NCBI RefSeq assembly: GCF_021440195.1
Contig: NZ_JAJTSZ010000001.1
Coordinates: forward strand, 310,001 to 374,000
Source: Dyadobacter sp. CY356
GTDB taxonomy: Bacteria > Bacteroidota > Bacteroidia > Cytophagales > Spirosomataceae
Length of the DNA stretch: 64,000 nt
Direction: 5' to 3'
How positions within the stretch are numbered: the stretch's first letter is position 1; each line of letters begins with the position of its first letter. Position numbers and translations under genes: made by a program. Below, piece by piece: positions 42,870-52,246 of the stretch. The notes beneath the pieces are model-generated. The model was not told the DNA's origin. It searched no databases and worked only from the letters and a program-made list of their open reading frames with translations.

Positions 42870-43922
42870 ATGAAAATCTATTTCAATTCTCTTAGAATAT
42901 CTCTGGCCATCAGTTTTTTGCTCGTTTGCTTTTCAATTTCCGCTGTGGCACAAATTGAAAAAACACGTTTAATGCATGTTGGGCTTATATATCCGGTAAG
43001 TTCAAACGGACTAAATGCAGCAGAATTTACTAACAAATTTTCCCTCCACGCGATTAGTGGTATCTCAGGAAATGAGACGGGAATTGCGATTTCAGGGGTT
43101 GCCACCGTTGTCAAGGAAAACGCAAAAGGAGTTCAGGTCAGTGGAGTAGCCAATGTAATCGGGAATTCTGCTGATGGCATTCAGATTGCTGGTTTTATGA
43201 ATCTTATTCGGCACAACGCGAAGGGACTGCCCATTGCCGGTTTGTTAAATTTAAGTGAAAGCGCCGGTCCTGCACAGATTGCCGGATTTAGTAATATTAC
43301 AAAGGAGTCAGTTAATGGAGTGCAAATTGCCGGATTTCTTAATAAGTCCAAAAATGTAAATAGCCAGATTTCAGGATTCATCAATTTGGCAAAAAACGTT
43401 AAGGGTGTACAAATTGCCGGATTAATTAATATTGCCGATAGCAGCGACTATCCGATTGCCTTATTAAATTTTGTAAAAAACGGTGAGAAATCAATTGGAA
43501 TCACTGTGGACGAAACTGCAACTACAATTGCTTCATTCAGATCTGGTGGGAGGGTTTTATATGGGATTCTGGGTGTTGGATATAATTTGAAAAGCGACAA
43601 TAAATCGCTGTATGGTTTGGAGGCAGGTTTGGGCGTCCATATCCCAATTGCGTCTAAATTCAGGATTAATGCCGAACTGGCAAACCTGATGTTGACAGAT
43701 TTCAAAAGCGGGGATTACTTTAAAAATTCATTACGAATACTTCCTACATTTAAGATCACAGATAAGTTTGAAATATTTGCAGGACCGTCCATTAACTATG
43801 TGAAATATTCCAAAGGAAAGGGAGACGATCTGAACAATAACTATCTATGGAAAAAGACCAGCGGAAAGGATTTTAATGGACTTTATTTAGGTTTTAATGT
43901 CGGAATTCAATATATTTTATAA
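42870..43922 (+). CDS. GVQ-repeat surface protein, paralogue without STN domain
   Basis: This 350-aa exported protein starts at MKIYFNSLRISLAIS; the longer frame from 42840 adds ten residues before a normal signal peptide. The mature part begins with eight or so repeats (GIAISGVAT, GVQVSGVAN, GIQIAGFMN, GLPIAGLLN, AQIAGFSN, GVQIAGFLN, SQISGFIN, GVQIAGLIN) at about 20-22-residue spacing. A beta-strand-rich C-terminal domain like that of the 39396 protein follows (YPIALLNFVKNGEKSIGITVDE onward). The two genes are paralogues separated by the tandem DNA repeats. Function unknown; location probably outer membrane or surface. Confidence 0.78.
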   Translation: MKIYFNSLRISLAISFLLVCFSISAVAQIEKTRLMHVGLIYPVSSNGLNAAEFTNKFSLHAISGISGNETGIAISGVATVVKENAKGVQVSGVANVIGNSADGIQIAGFMNLIRHNAKGLPIAGLLNLSESAGPAQIAGFSNITKESVNGVQIAGFLNKSKNVNSQISGFINLAKNVKGVQIAGLINIADSSDYPIALLNFVKNGEKSIGITVDETATTIASFRSGGRVLYGILGVGYNLKSDNKSLYGLEAGLGVHIPIASKFRINAELANLMLTDFKSGDYFKNSLRILPTFKITDKFEIFAGPSINYVKYSKGKGDDLNNNYLWKKTSGKDFNGLYLGFNVGIQYIL

Positions 43923-44135
43923 AGCAAAAACTTTGGTCTTCATTAATATTTCACATTGTCGCCAATTTCGTCAAAAAGGGAACATAATCTACAATATGTT
44001 GATTGGCTGATGTTTGGTTAAACCTTAACAATTATAGAGTTAGCCTTTTTCCGTGAATTGGTATTATTTTTTTCTGATGGCTCGTTGATAACCAATTTTC
44101 CACTTAATTCAACGAGTATGAACAGATTGACAGAA

Positions 44136-44630
44136 ATGAAGAAATTTGCGTTTATAGGTATCTGCGTCTTGAGCGTTGCCTGGGGCTGTAAGGATGACGA
44201 TGATGATGTGACACCGCCTGTTGATATTTTGCCAACTTTAAAAGTTACCACCACACTTTCAGGAGCAAATGAAAGGCCGGCAAATATGTTAACCGCTACT
44301 GGAACGGTGGATGGAACGTTGGATCAGGAGACTAATATTTTAAAATTAAACATAGCTTACAGCGACACTTCTGCGTCTGATTCTGCCGGGCTAGATTCGA
44401 GCAGCACCTTCTTACCAACCGCCTGGAAAATATATAAAGGGGCTGTTGACGATACTACTGGTACGGAAGTAGTTGATCTTGGTACTACCTTTACGACCCC
44501 GTTTGCATTTACCGATACCCTTACCGCCGCTCAGGCTGCCGATTTAAAGGCAGGATTGTATTTTGTTAATATCCATACAAAGGAATATCCAAATGGAGCA
44601 ATCCGTGGACAACTGTCTGCGAAAGAGTAA
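44136..44630 (+). CDS. CHRD-domain lipoprotein
   Basis: This 164-aa protein starts at MKKFAFIGICVLSVAWGCKDD, giving a clear lipoprotein signal; ATGs at 44118 and 44058 lie upstream in frame. A CHRD domain (from chordin) covers about 35-160, with SGANERPANMLTATGTVDGTL at the start and AGLYFVNIHTKEYPNGAIRGQL at the end. The Asp run after the Cys (DDDDD) is a usual surface or linker signal in Bacteroidota lipoproteins. Such proteins are probably on the cell surface; the ligand is unknown. Confidence 0.88.
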   Translation: MKKFAFIGICVLSVAWGCKDDDDDVTPPVDILPTLKVTTTLSGANERPANMLTATGTVDGTLDQETNILKLNIAYSDTSASDSAGLDSSSTFLPTAWKIYKGAVDDTTGTEVVDLGTTFTTPFAFTDTLTAAQAADLKAGLYFVNIHTKEYPNGAIRGQLSAKE

Positions 44631-44644
44631 TATCAAAAAGTCAT

Positions 44645-44680
44645 AAAAAAAGCGGGACCAGATCGATCCCGCTTTTTTTA
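44645..44680. terminator. Bidirectional terminator between CHRD gene and alaS
   Basis: AAAAAAAGCGGGA pairs with TCCCGCTTTTTTT over a 9-nt loop, flanked by A-run and T-run. It serves both convergent genes. Confidence 0.88.
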
Positions 44681-44694
44681 TGACTTGTCATTAT

Positions 44695-47343
44695 TTAAAA
44701 TAATCCTTTGGCTTTTTCAAGTGCCTTGTCGAGGCCGCTTGCATCCGAACCTCCCGCAGTTGCGAAGAAAGGTTGTCCGCCTCCACCACCACGAATCTCC
44801 TTTGCAAGATCTTTCACAATAGTACCTGCATTCAAGCCAGAACTTTGCACAACATTTTCGGCAATAAATACCGATATCTGAGGTTTTCCTGCCACTTCGG
44901 CACCAAATACAGCGATGAGATTTTCAACTTGCTCACGCAGTTCGTATGAAAGCTGTTTTAGGGATTCAGCACTTGGTACGTTTACTTTCTCAATAATCAG
45001 ATTGAAACTTTGGTAGCTCCTAACCTTGTCCAGCAATTGTATTTTCAGGCTCTGGATTTTTTCATTTTCCAATGCTTCAATCCGTTTTTGCAACAGCGTA
45101 CGCTCTTCAAGTAAATTTTCAACCGCCTTCACAATATCTTTCGGACCTTTTAAAAGTTCTTTGAGCTGCACCAGGGTTTCTTCCTGCTGACGCATTATTT
45201 CCAATGCTTTTTCACCCGTAACAGCCTCCACACGGCGAACACCGGCAGAAACAGAACCTTCGGAAATAAATTTGAAAACACCGATTTCGCCTGTTGAAGG
45301 AATGTGTGTTCCTCCGCAAAGCTCAAAGGAGAATTCAGGGTCAAAGATGATCACTCTTACAAAATCCCCATATTTTTCACCAAATGTAGCCGTGGCTCCC
45401 ATCGCAATGGCTTCCTGAATGGGTACATTGGTCATTACTTTTAACGGAATATTCTCACGGATTTTTTCATTAACACGGTCTTCAATCTTTTTCAGTTCCT
45501 CGTCGGTAACTTTTGAAAAATGGGAAAAGTCAAAACGTAGTAATTCATCATTCAAATACGAACCCTTCTGTCCGATATGCGTACCCAGTACTTCACGCAT
45601 TGACGAAAGCATCAAATGCGTGGCCGAGTGATTTGCCTTTATTTTATTACGACGGTCTTCATCAATATGTGCCACAACGATTCCTGCATTTTGCAGTGCT
45701 TCGTCAAGATTTTTATCTTTTGAAATATGAACAAAAAGATCATTTTCCTTTTTGGTATCAATAATGTTGACAACCTTGGATTCACCGTTTACATTGAAAT
45801 GCAATGTTCCCGTATCTCCAACCTGTCCACCCATTTCAGCATAAAAAGGTGTGCGGTCCAGAACGATATGATATTCGTCGCCGGTTTTTGTTTTAACCTT
45901 ACGATATTTTACAATGTGGCTATGCGTTTCTTCAAAATCATAACCCAAAAACTCTACACCATCCGATTCGCGAAGTTCGATCCAGTCGGTCGCCTCCTTG
46001 GCAGCATCCTGTCTTGATCTTGCTTTTTGAGCTGCCAAAGCATCCTGAAAACCGGCTTCATCAATAATAAAACTTTTTTCCCGGGCAATCAATGCCGTCA
46101 AATCAACAGGAAAACCAAAAGTATCGCTTAGTTCAAAAACTTCATCGCCTGCTATGACATTCGTTTGTTTTTCTTTTAACGAAGTCATAATGATATCAAG
46201 GCGTTTAAGTCCCGATTCAAGCGTGCGCAAAAAGCTTTTTTCTTCTTCCAGAATTACTCTTGTAACAAATTCCTCCTGTGAAGTAAGCTCAGGGAAAACA
46301 TCCTTAAACTGCTCCGAAAGAACAGGTATCAGCTTATGAAAAAACGGTTCGGAGAATCCCAGATAGGAATAACCGTAACGAACGGCCCGGCGTAAAATCC
46401 GGCGGATAACATATCCCGCTTTTACATTGGATGGTAACTGCCCATCTGTAATAGCAAAAGCCACGGCGCGGATGTGATCAGAAATTACGCGCATGGCGAT
46501 GTCCGTAAAAGGCTCATCACTGCCATATGTTTTTCCGGATAACTTTTCCAAAACCTGAATTGTATTCTGGAAAACATCCGTATCATAATTTGACATTTTT
46601 GCCTGAACAGCCATACAAAGTCGTTCAAAACCCATTCCTGTGTCCACGTGGGTTGCAGGAAGAGGAATTAATGAGCTGTCAGCTTTACGCTCAAACTGCA
46701 TAAAAACCAGGTTCCAGATTTCCACAACCTGAGGATGATCATTGTTAACCAAAGATTTTCCCGAAATCGTATCCACATCCGTTTGCGGACGCAGATCAAT
46801 ATGTATTTCTGAACAAGGTCCACATGGGCCGGTATCGCCCATTTCCCAGAAATTGTCTTTTTTATTTCCAAGAATAATCCGGTCTTCACCTACAATAGGT
46901 ACCCACAAATCCCATGCTTCCTGATCAAACGGGACACCGTCTTTTGCATCACCTTCAAAAACAGAAACGTAAAGCCTCTCCTTTGGCAGCTTGTAAACTT
47001 CTGTCAATAACTCCCATGCCCAGGTAATCGCTTCTTTTTTGAAATAATCTCCAAACGACCAGTTTCCCAGCATTTCAAACATTGTGTGATGGTAAGTATC
47101 AAACCCAACATCCTCTAAATCATTATGTTTACCTGAAACGCGAAGGCATTTTTGAGTATCGGCAATGCGACGTGAAGGTGGTGTGCCATTACCTAAAAAG
47201 AAGTCCTTGAACTGTGCCATTCCCGAGTTATTGAACATCAGGGTGGGGTCATTCTTGGCTACCAATGGAGCCGAAGGAACAATAAGGTGATCTTTACTAC
47301 GGAAAAAATCCAGAAAAGACTGGCGTATCTGATGCGAAGTCAT
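44695..47343 (-). CDS. alaS: Alanyl-tRNA synthetase
   Basis: This 882-aa cytosolic enzyme charges tRNA(Ala). The class II catalytic core is at the N-terminus (MTSHQIRQSFLDFFRSKDHLIVPSAPLV, NNSGMAQFKDFFLG, DTGPCGPCSEI). The editing domain has NHSATHLM (zinc-binding HxxxH) and FELCGGTHI. The C-terminal DHHA1 domain has the Gly-rich GGGGGQPFFATAGG. The length is normal and the start is the canonical MTSHQIR. It stands alone with a terminator shared with the CHRD gene. Confidence 0.97.
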   Translation of the reverse strand: MTSHQIRQSFLDFFRSKDHLIVPSAPLVAKNDPTLMFNNSGMAQFKDFFLGNGTPPSRRIADTQKCLRVSGKHNDLEDVGFDTYHHTMFEMLGNWSFGDYFKKEAITWAWELLTEVYKLPKERLYVSVFEGDAKDGVPFDQEAWDLWVPIVGEDRIILGNKKDNFWEMGDTGPCGPCSEIHIDLRPQTDVDTISGKSLVNNDHPQVVEIWNLVFMQFERKADSSLIPLPATHVDTGMGFERLCMAVQAKMSNYDTDVFQNTIQVLEKLSGKTYGSDEPFTDIAMRVISDHIRAVAFAITDGQLPSNVKAGYVIRRILRRAVRYGYSYLGFSEPFFHKLIPVLSEQFKDVFPELTSQEEFVTRVILEEEKSFLRTLESGLKRLDIIMTSLKEKQTNVIAGDEVFELSDTFGFPVDLTALIAREKSFIIDEAGFQDALAAQKARSRQDAAKEATDWIELRESDGVEFLGYDFEETHSHIVKYRKVKTKTGDEYHIVLDRTPFYAEMGGQVGDTGTLHFNVNGESKVVNIIDTKKENDLFVHISKDKNLDEALQNAGIVVAHIDEDRRNKIKANHSATHLMLSSMREVLGTHIGQKGSYLNDELLRFDFSHFSKVTDEELKKIEDRVNEKIRENIPLKVMTNVPIQEAIAMGATATFGEKYGDFVRVIIFDPEFSFELCGGTHIPSTGEIGVFKFISEGSVSAGVRRVEAVTGEKALEIMRQQEETLVQLKELLKGPKDIVKAVENLLEERTLLQKRIEALENEKIQSLKIQLLDKVRSYQSFNLIIEKVNVPSAESLKQLSYELREQVENLIAVFGAEVAGKPQISVFIAENVVQSSGLNAGTIVKDLAKEIRGGGGGQPFFATAGGSDASGLDKALEKAKGLF

Positions 47344-47778
47344 TGTATGTAATTAGGTACTAAATCTCTATGAAAATGTTTGTAAAGTTAGTGAAAAATG
47401 CAATTTGGTCATGATGGCGGGGCTATTAATTACCAACTTAGGTTTTTCTGGCCTCAAAAGCTTTCTTTTTTCAACGATATTTATACAGGTTTGAAATAAT
47501 AAAAATATCGGAACATCAGGCGACTTTTCTGGCCCGGGATCGGTTTTGAATATAGAAGATGAGAATCATTTATTTCAAATTCGCGGTCTTGTTAATTTAT
47601 GATGAAGGAAATTGGAATTCTGTTTTTATTACAATAGAGTATAAAAGCAAATGAAGCTCCTTTTTTAAATAATCAACAAGTAAAGATTGACACCAAGTAA
47701 AATTTTTAAATAACTGACGGATGTGTTTTGTTTACCGGAACAAACAAACATTCGCTTAACACTCTTAATGTGCTACTG
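47344..47778. other. Intergenic region without recognised features
   Basis: This 435-bp AT-rich gap lies between divergent alaS and the FecR-like gene. I see no full promoter consensus, repeat or short ORF that I can support. Confidence 0.4.
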
Positions 47779-48168
47779 ATGAAACCCTATTCGGAGTATT
47801 CGGCCGAAGAGTTGGCAATGGAAAACCTCTTTATCCGATGGGTACGTTTTCCTAATGACCCACCCATACGCTCTTTTTGGGAAAACTGGATGATAAAATA
47901 TCCAAACAAAATAGATACCATTGATCAGGCGCGTAAATTGGTTTTAATTACATCAGAATGGAAGCCGGAAGCGCTTTCTAATCAGGATGTTAATTCTTTG
48001 TGGGACCGTATCAGGACTTCCCTGGAAATTATCAAGGAAAGAGAACCAGGTGACTTTCAGCAAGAACCATCCCCTGAAATATTGAAGTCGAACAATATCA
48101 TCCTTGGCGTTATTTCGATGGCTTTGATTGGAATTTTGTGCTTTATCTTCCTGATCTTTATTAAGTGA
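47779..48168 (+). CDS. Truncated FecR-like membrane protein (N-terminal domain plus one helix)
   Basis: This 129-aa protein starts at MKPYSEYSAEELAMENLFIRW. Its first 60 residues line up with the N-terminus of the FecR protein at 1778-2905: shared pattern Y-x-x-[FY]-x-x-EELA-x-[DE]-x-x-F-x-x-W, then FWE-x-W-x-x-x-[NY]P-[DN]K. A single membrane helix ends the protein (about 105-127: IILGVISMALIGILCFIFLIFI). The periplasmic FecR and DUF4974-like domains are absent. It has no adjacent sigma factor gene and precedes a SusC/SusD pair whose SusC lacks an STN domain. It may be a reduced anti-sigma factor or a decayed regulator. Confidence 0.7.
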   Translation: MKPYSEYSAEELAMENLFIRWVRFPNDPPIRSFWENWMIKYPNKIDTIDQARKLVLITSEWKPEALSNQDVNSLWDRIRTSLEIIKEREPGDFQQEPSPEILKSNNIILGVISMALIGILCFIFLIFIK

Positions 48169-49021
48169 TCCTGTACTTCCTGTGCTTTGGATTTTTAAAA
48201 AATACTGAACAATTCCCCCATTCCCATCCCCGGAACTTATCGTTAAAAGTATCATTCAGGTTCTTTTTATAGCTGCTCAGACAGCTTAAATTCTTTTATT
48301 TATTCATAATTTTATGGTTTTAAGGATATCTTTTAGATTTCCCTAACGTACTGTTTTAGTCTTTTTTTGGTGAGTTTTTACTGCAATTCAGATACGGTTA
48401 ATAAAGTAAGATACTCAAAAAGTGCAATTTTATTGACTTTTTATAGAATTTAAAAAACAAGTATTTTACCTCCAATTGTCAGTATTTTACCATAAAATAT
48501 TTGATGATCCATATAATGGCAACGTTCCCGATAACGATTGCATAAATAAAATTCATCTTTCCTTTTCAATTGTCTTCTCCTTTCTATAATCTCAACCAGA
48601 AAACAGGAATTGTACTTTATATTCAAAAAACTAGATTTATTGGTTTTGTTCAACACGTAGATTTTGTTTGTATGGTATGAATGAGGTAGTTAAAATTCCT
48701 GATATGCCTTAGTTTTCAGAATAAGTTTTCAAGGTTCTCTAACCGTTAAATTTTAAAGATGGTGAACCATTGATGATTATTCGGTTACAAGGTGTCTGCT
48801 TCAAACCTGATCATCATTCCTATTAATTCTGAAATTCCTTTCGCTTTTAGTTGCCTTAAAATAATAACAAAACTGGCCATAATTCTAAACGAAAAGATGG
48901 AAAATGATTATCTTATAAATATTTTATGAAAAAATTAAATCATTTATAGGGGTAGGAGATAGTTTTCGCGTCAGCAAGATTGAGTTTTAAAACATTTTTA
49001 ATTCTAAAGTCACAATACAGT
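48169..49021 (+). other. 853-bp non-coding leader region of the susCD locus
   Basis: This long AT-rich gap lies between the FecR-like gene and susC with no credible gene. It contains a direct repeat GTATTTTACC at 48461-48470 and 48482-48491, 21 bp apart (two helical turns), a spacing typical of an activator site. A weak promoter-like stretch (TTG at 48640, TAGATTTTG at 48658) follows. The rest shows nothing I can name. Confidence 0.4.
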
Positions 49022-52000
49022 ATGAAAAAAAACTTTACGAGCATTAGGCAATACTTATTCGGTTGTGCCGTGATGAGTGTAATGAGCCTGAGCGTTTCAG
49101 CCCACGGCTCTTCACTGAGTTCAGGAACTTCTCCAAAAGAAACAGCAATTGACAAAACGATATCCGGGCAGGTATTATCCGTTGAAGATAACTCTCCGGT
49201 TCCGGGCGTATCTGTGGTGTTGAAGGGAAGCAGAGTTGGTACAAATACAGATGCGGATGGTAAGTTTAAAATTGATGTACCTGATAACTCAGCTGTACTT
49301 GTGTTTTCATCCGTTGGATTTGTATCACAGGAAGTACCGGTTGGCACTAAAAGTACCATCGACGTGGTGCTAGCCAGTGATATGAAAAATTTGAGTGAAG
49401 TTGTTGTTGTTGGTTATGGTACGCAAAAGAAAAGCCAGTTAACCGGTGCAATTTCCTCTGTAAGCTCAAAAATGATCAACGAAATGCCGATCACCAACCT
49501 TGGGCAGGCCTTGCAAGGCCGTGTGGCCGGGGTGGATGTAGCGCAGTCGGGAAGTAAGCCGGGAACAGTACCAAAAATTCTTATCCGTGGCCGCCGCTCA
49601 TTCAGTGCCGGAAATAATCCGCTTTATGTTGTTGATGGTATTCCACTTTCTGGTGACCGCAATGAATTACTGGCAACTCGTCCGTTCGATTTTGTATCCG
49701 GTGGGTACGAGGACATGAATCCAAATGACGTTGCATCCATGGAAATCCTTAAAGATGCTACGGCAACTGCAATTTATGGAGCGAGAGGTGCCAACGGGGT
49801 TGTTTTGATCAGTACAAAAAGAGGCCCTTCCAAAGGAAAAACTACTGTAAGTTATGATACTTACGTAGGTTCTACCAATGCTTTGGACAAAGTTAATTTG
49901 ATGACCGGCGCAGAGTATGCTGAATTGAAACGCGAGTCACGCAGGACAACAGGGACTTATAAAGATGAGGCCGGTAATCTGGTTCCTACGGGTACTACGG
50001 ATGCTTATGCAGACTCAAAATTATTTGAAGCAATAGAACTTGACGGAATTGCAAATAACCGCACGACAGATTATCAGGATATGATGATCCGCAGTGGTTT
50101 TCAACAAAATCATTCACTTGGTGTTCAGGGAGGAAATGAAAAAACACAATTTTATATTTCAGGCGGTTTTTTCAAAGACAAAGGTATTATACCCGGGCTT
50201 GATTTTACACGTACTTCAGTTCGGGTAAATCTTGATCATAATATCAACAAACGCGTTAAAGTCGGGATTTCATCGTATACTATGTATAGTGTACGTAATG
50301 GAGCCAACAGAAATCCTTATGGTTTAACCTTACCGCAAAACCCGTTAGCACGTGCTTATGACGATGCCGGAAAGCTTATTTTCGCACAAACCACGGATGC
50401 TCTTTTGACAAACCCAATGGCAGAGCTTGTTAAAGGTGCACAGATTGATCAAACCAAGAAATATCGTTTCTTTAACAGTTTGTATGCCGAGGTTCAGATT
50501 CTTCCGGGATTGAAATACCGTGCTAATTTTGGTCCGGATTTCAGTATTTCACGGGCTGGCCGTTTCATTGGCGCACAAACAAATGAAATTAAAGGCGGGC
50601 AACCAAAAGCAAATACAAACAGCCAGTTTGGTTTCAATTATACAATTGAAAACATTCTTACTTATGGAAAAACTTTTGGAACCGTTCATAATTTTAACGT
50701 AACGGCTTTACAATCAATTCAGCGTGACAATTTTGAATATAATAATATTGCAGTGCAAGGGGTTCCGGTAGAAGGTCAGGAATTTTATAATGCTGGTAAT
50801 GCTGGTTCTGTTTTAGGTGTAGGAAGTAATCTTATTCAGTGGACGCTTAACTCATACATGGTTCGTTTGAATTATGATTATAACGACAAATATCTGGTAA
50901 CAGTAACAGCACGTCGTGACGGGTCAAGCCGCTTTGGGGAAAATACCAAATACGGTAACTTTCCAGGTGTTGCCCTGGCATGGAACATTTATAACGAACC
51001 GTTTTTTAAAGGAATTAAATGGATCGATCAGTTGAAAATCCGTGCGAGTTATGGTAAAACGGGTAACCAGGGTGTGTCGCCATACCAGACTCAGGGATTA
51101 CTTAAACGTACTTCTTATGCGTGGGGAACTTCTGCTGCTTATGGTTATCGCCCAAATTCAATCGGAAATCCTGATCTTAAATGGGAATCGTCCGGTACAA
51201 AAAACATAGGTATTGATTATAGTTTCTTCGGAAACCGGGTTTCAGGTTCTATTGAACTGTATCAAACCAATACCACTGACCTGCTTCTTTCAGATCAGCT
51301 GCCAACTTCAATCGGATTTAATGCTGTAACCCGTAATGTCGGTGAAACTCGTAACCGTGGTATAGAGATCGGGGTTTCAACCGTCAACGTTAACTCAAAA
51401 AGTGGTTTCAAATGGAGCACTGACTTTGTATTCTATAAAAACAAGGAAGCAATTCTTTCTCTATACAATGGTAAAGTGGATGATACAGGAAACAAATGGT
51501 TTATTGGACATCCGCTTAACTCATTCTTCGACTATAAGAAAATCGGGATCTGGCAGCTTGGCGAAGAAGATGCAGCAAAAGCACAGGGATTTACAGTTGG
51601 GCAGGTTAAACTTCAGGATACTGACAAAGATGGTAAGATCACAGCCAATGACCGCGTAATTCTGGGTTCAGATATTCCTTCATGGCAAGGTGGTATTACC
51701 AACCGTTTCAGCTTCAAAGGAATTGATCTTTCGTTTTTTATCTTTGCCCGTGTAGGTCAAAAAATTCTTAGCAAGTTTCATCAGGATAACCTTACTTTAC
51801 AAGGTCGTTACAACCAGATCAAAGTAGATTACTGGACTCCAAAAAATCCAACGAATGAATTCCCGAGACCAAACTTTAACCAGGAGTTCCCGGTTTACAA
51901 TACTTCGTTTATCTATTTTGACGGTTCTTTCGTGAAGGTTCGTAACATCAATATTGGTTATACTTTCTCTCCGAAATTTGTACAAAAACTTGGTTTGGAA

Positions 52001-52159
52001 TCACTTAGGTTGTTTTCAAGCATCCAGCAGCCATTCATTTTCTCAAAATACCGCTCGAAATACAATGGTATAGATCCTGAATCATCTGATGGAAACGTTA
52101 ACAGCGATGTAACACCTGCAACAAGGATTACAACTTTTGGACTAAACATCAAATTCTGA
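49022..52159 (+). CDS. SusC/RagA-family TonB-linked outer membrane receptor
   Basis: This 1045-aa receptor starts at MKKNFTSIRQYLFG; a frame from 48980 adds 14 residues before the signal peptide. It has a signal peptide (about 1-30) and a carboxypeptidase-D-like domain (about 45-120: ISGQVLSVEDNSPVPGVSVVLKG). The TonB plug starts at LSEVVVVGYGTQKKSQLTGAI, includes KDATATAIYGARGANGVVLI, and is followed by a complete beta-barrel ending TFGLNIKF. An EF-hand-like loop (DTDKDGKITANDRVILG) sits near residue 870, as often in this family. There is no STN domain, so direct sigma/anti-sigma signalling is not expected. It is followed by its SusD partner after 87 bp. Confidence 0.95.
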   Translation: MKKNFTSIRQYLFGCAVMSVMSLSVSAHGSSLSSGTSPKETAIDKTISGQVLSVEDNSPVPGVSVVLKGSRVGTNTDADGKFKIDVPDNSAVLVFSSVGFVSQEVPVGTKSTIDVVLASDMKNLSEVVVVGYGTQKKSQLTGAISSVSSKMINEMPITNLGQALQGRVAGVDVAQSGSKPGTVPKILIRGRRSFSAGNNPLYVVDGIPLSGDRNELLATRPFDFVSGGYEDMNPNDVASMEILKDATATAIYGARGANGVVLISTKRGPSKGKTTVSYDTYVGSTNALDKVNLMTGAEYAELKRESRRTTGTYKDEAGNLVPTGTTDAYADSKLFEAIELDGIANNRTTDYQDMMIRSGFQQNHSLGVQGGNEKTQFYISGGFFKDKGIIPGLDFTRTSVRVNLDHNINKRVKVGISSYTMYSVRNGANRNPYGLTLPQNPLARAYDDAGKLIFAQTTDALLTNPMAELVKGAQIDQTKKYRFFNSLYAEVQILPGLKYRANFGPDFSISRAGRFIGAQTNEIKGGQPKANTNSQFGFNYTIENILTYGKTFGTVHNFNVTALQSIQRDNFEYNNIAVQGVPVEGQEFYNAGNAGSVLGVGSNLIQWTLNSYMVRLNYDYNDKYLVTVTARRDGSSRFGENTKYGNFPGVALAWNIYNEPFFKGIKWIDQLKIRASYGKTGNQGVSPYQTQGLLKRTSYAWGTSAAYGYRPNSIGNPDLKWESSGTKNIGIDYSFFGNRVSGSIELYQTNTTDLLLSDQLPTSIGFNAVTRNVGETRNRGIEIGVSTVNVNSKSGFKWSTDFVFYKNKEAILSLYNGKVDDTGNKWFIGHPLNSFFDYKKIGIWQLGEEDAAKAQGFTVGQVKLQDTDKDGKITANDRVILGSDIPSWQGGITNRFSFKGIDLSFFIFARVGQKILSKFHQDNLTLQGRYNQIKVDYWTPKNPTNEFPRPNFNQEFPVYNTSFIYFDGSFVKVRNINIGYTFSPKFVQKLGLESLRLFSSIQQPFIFSKYRSKYNGIDPESSDGNVNSDVTPATRITTFGLNIKF

Positions 52160-52246
52160 TCAGGCTGCCTGCCGGATGTTTTTTGCAAACGGTTATAGAA
52201 AAGGTTAACAGGAGTGGCCAGTTACAACAATCTTAAATTTAAAAAA

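Noticed and set aside
48450..48656. 68-codon minus-strand frame in the susC leader
   Set aside because: Low-complexity AT-rich codons and no visible promoter or family; probably chance.
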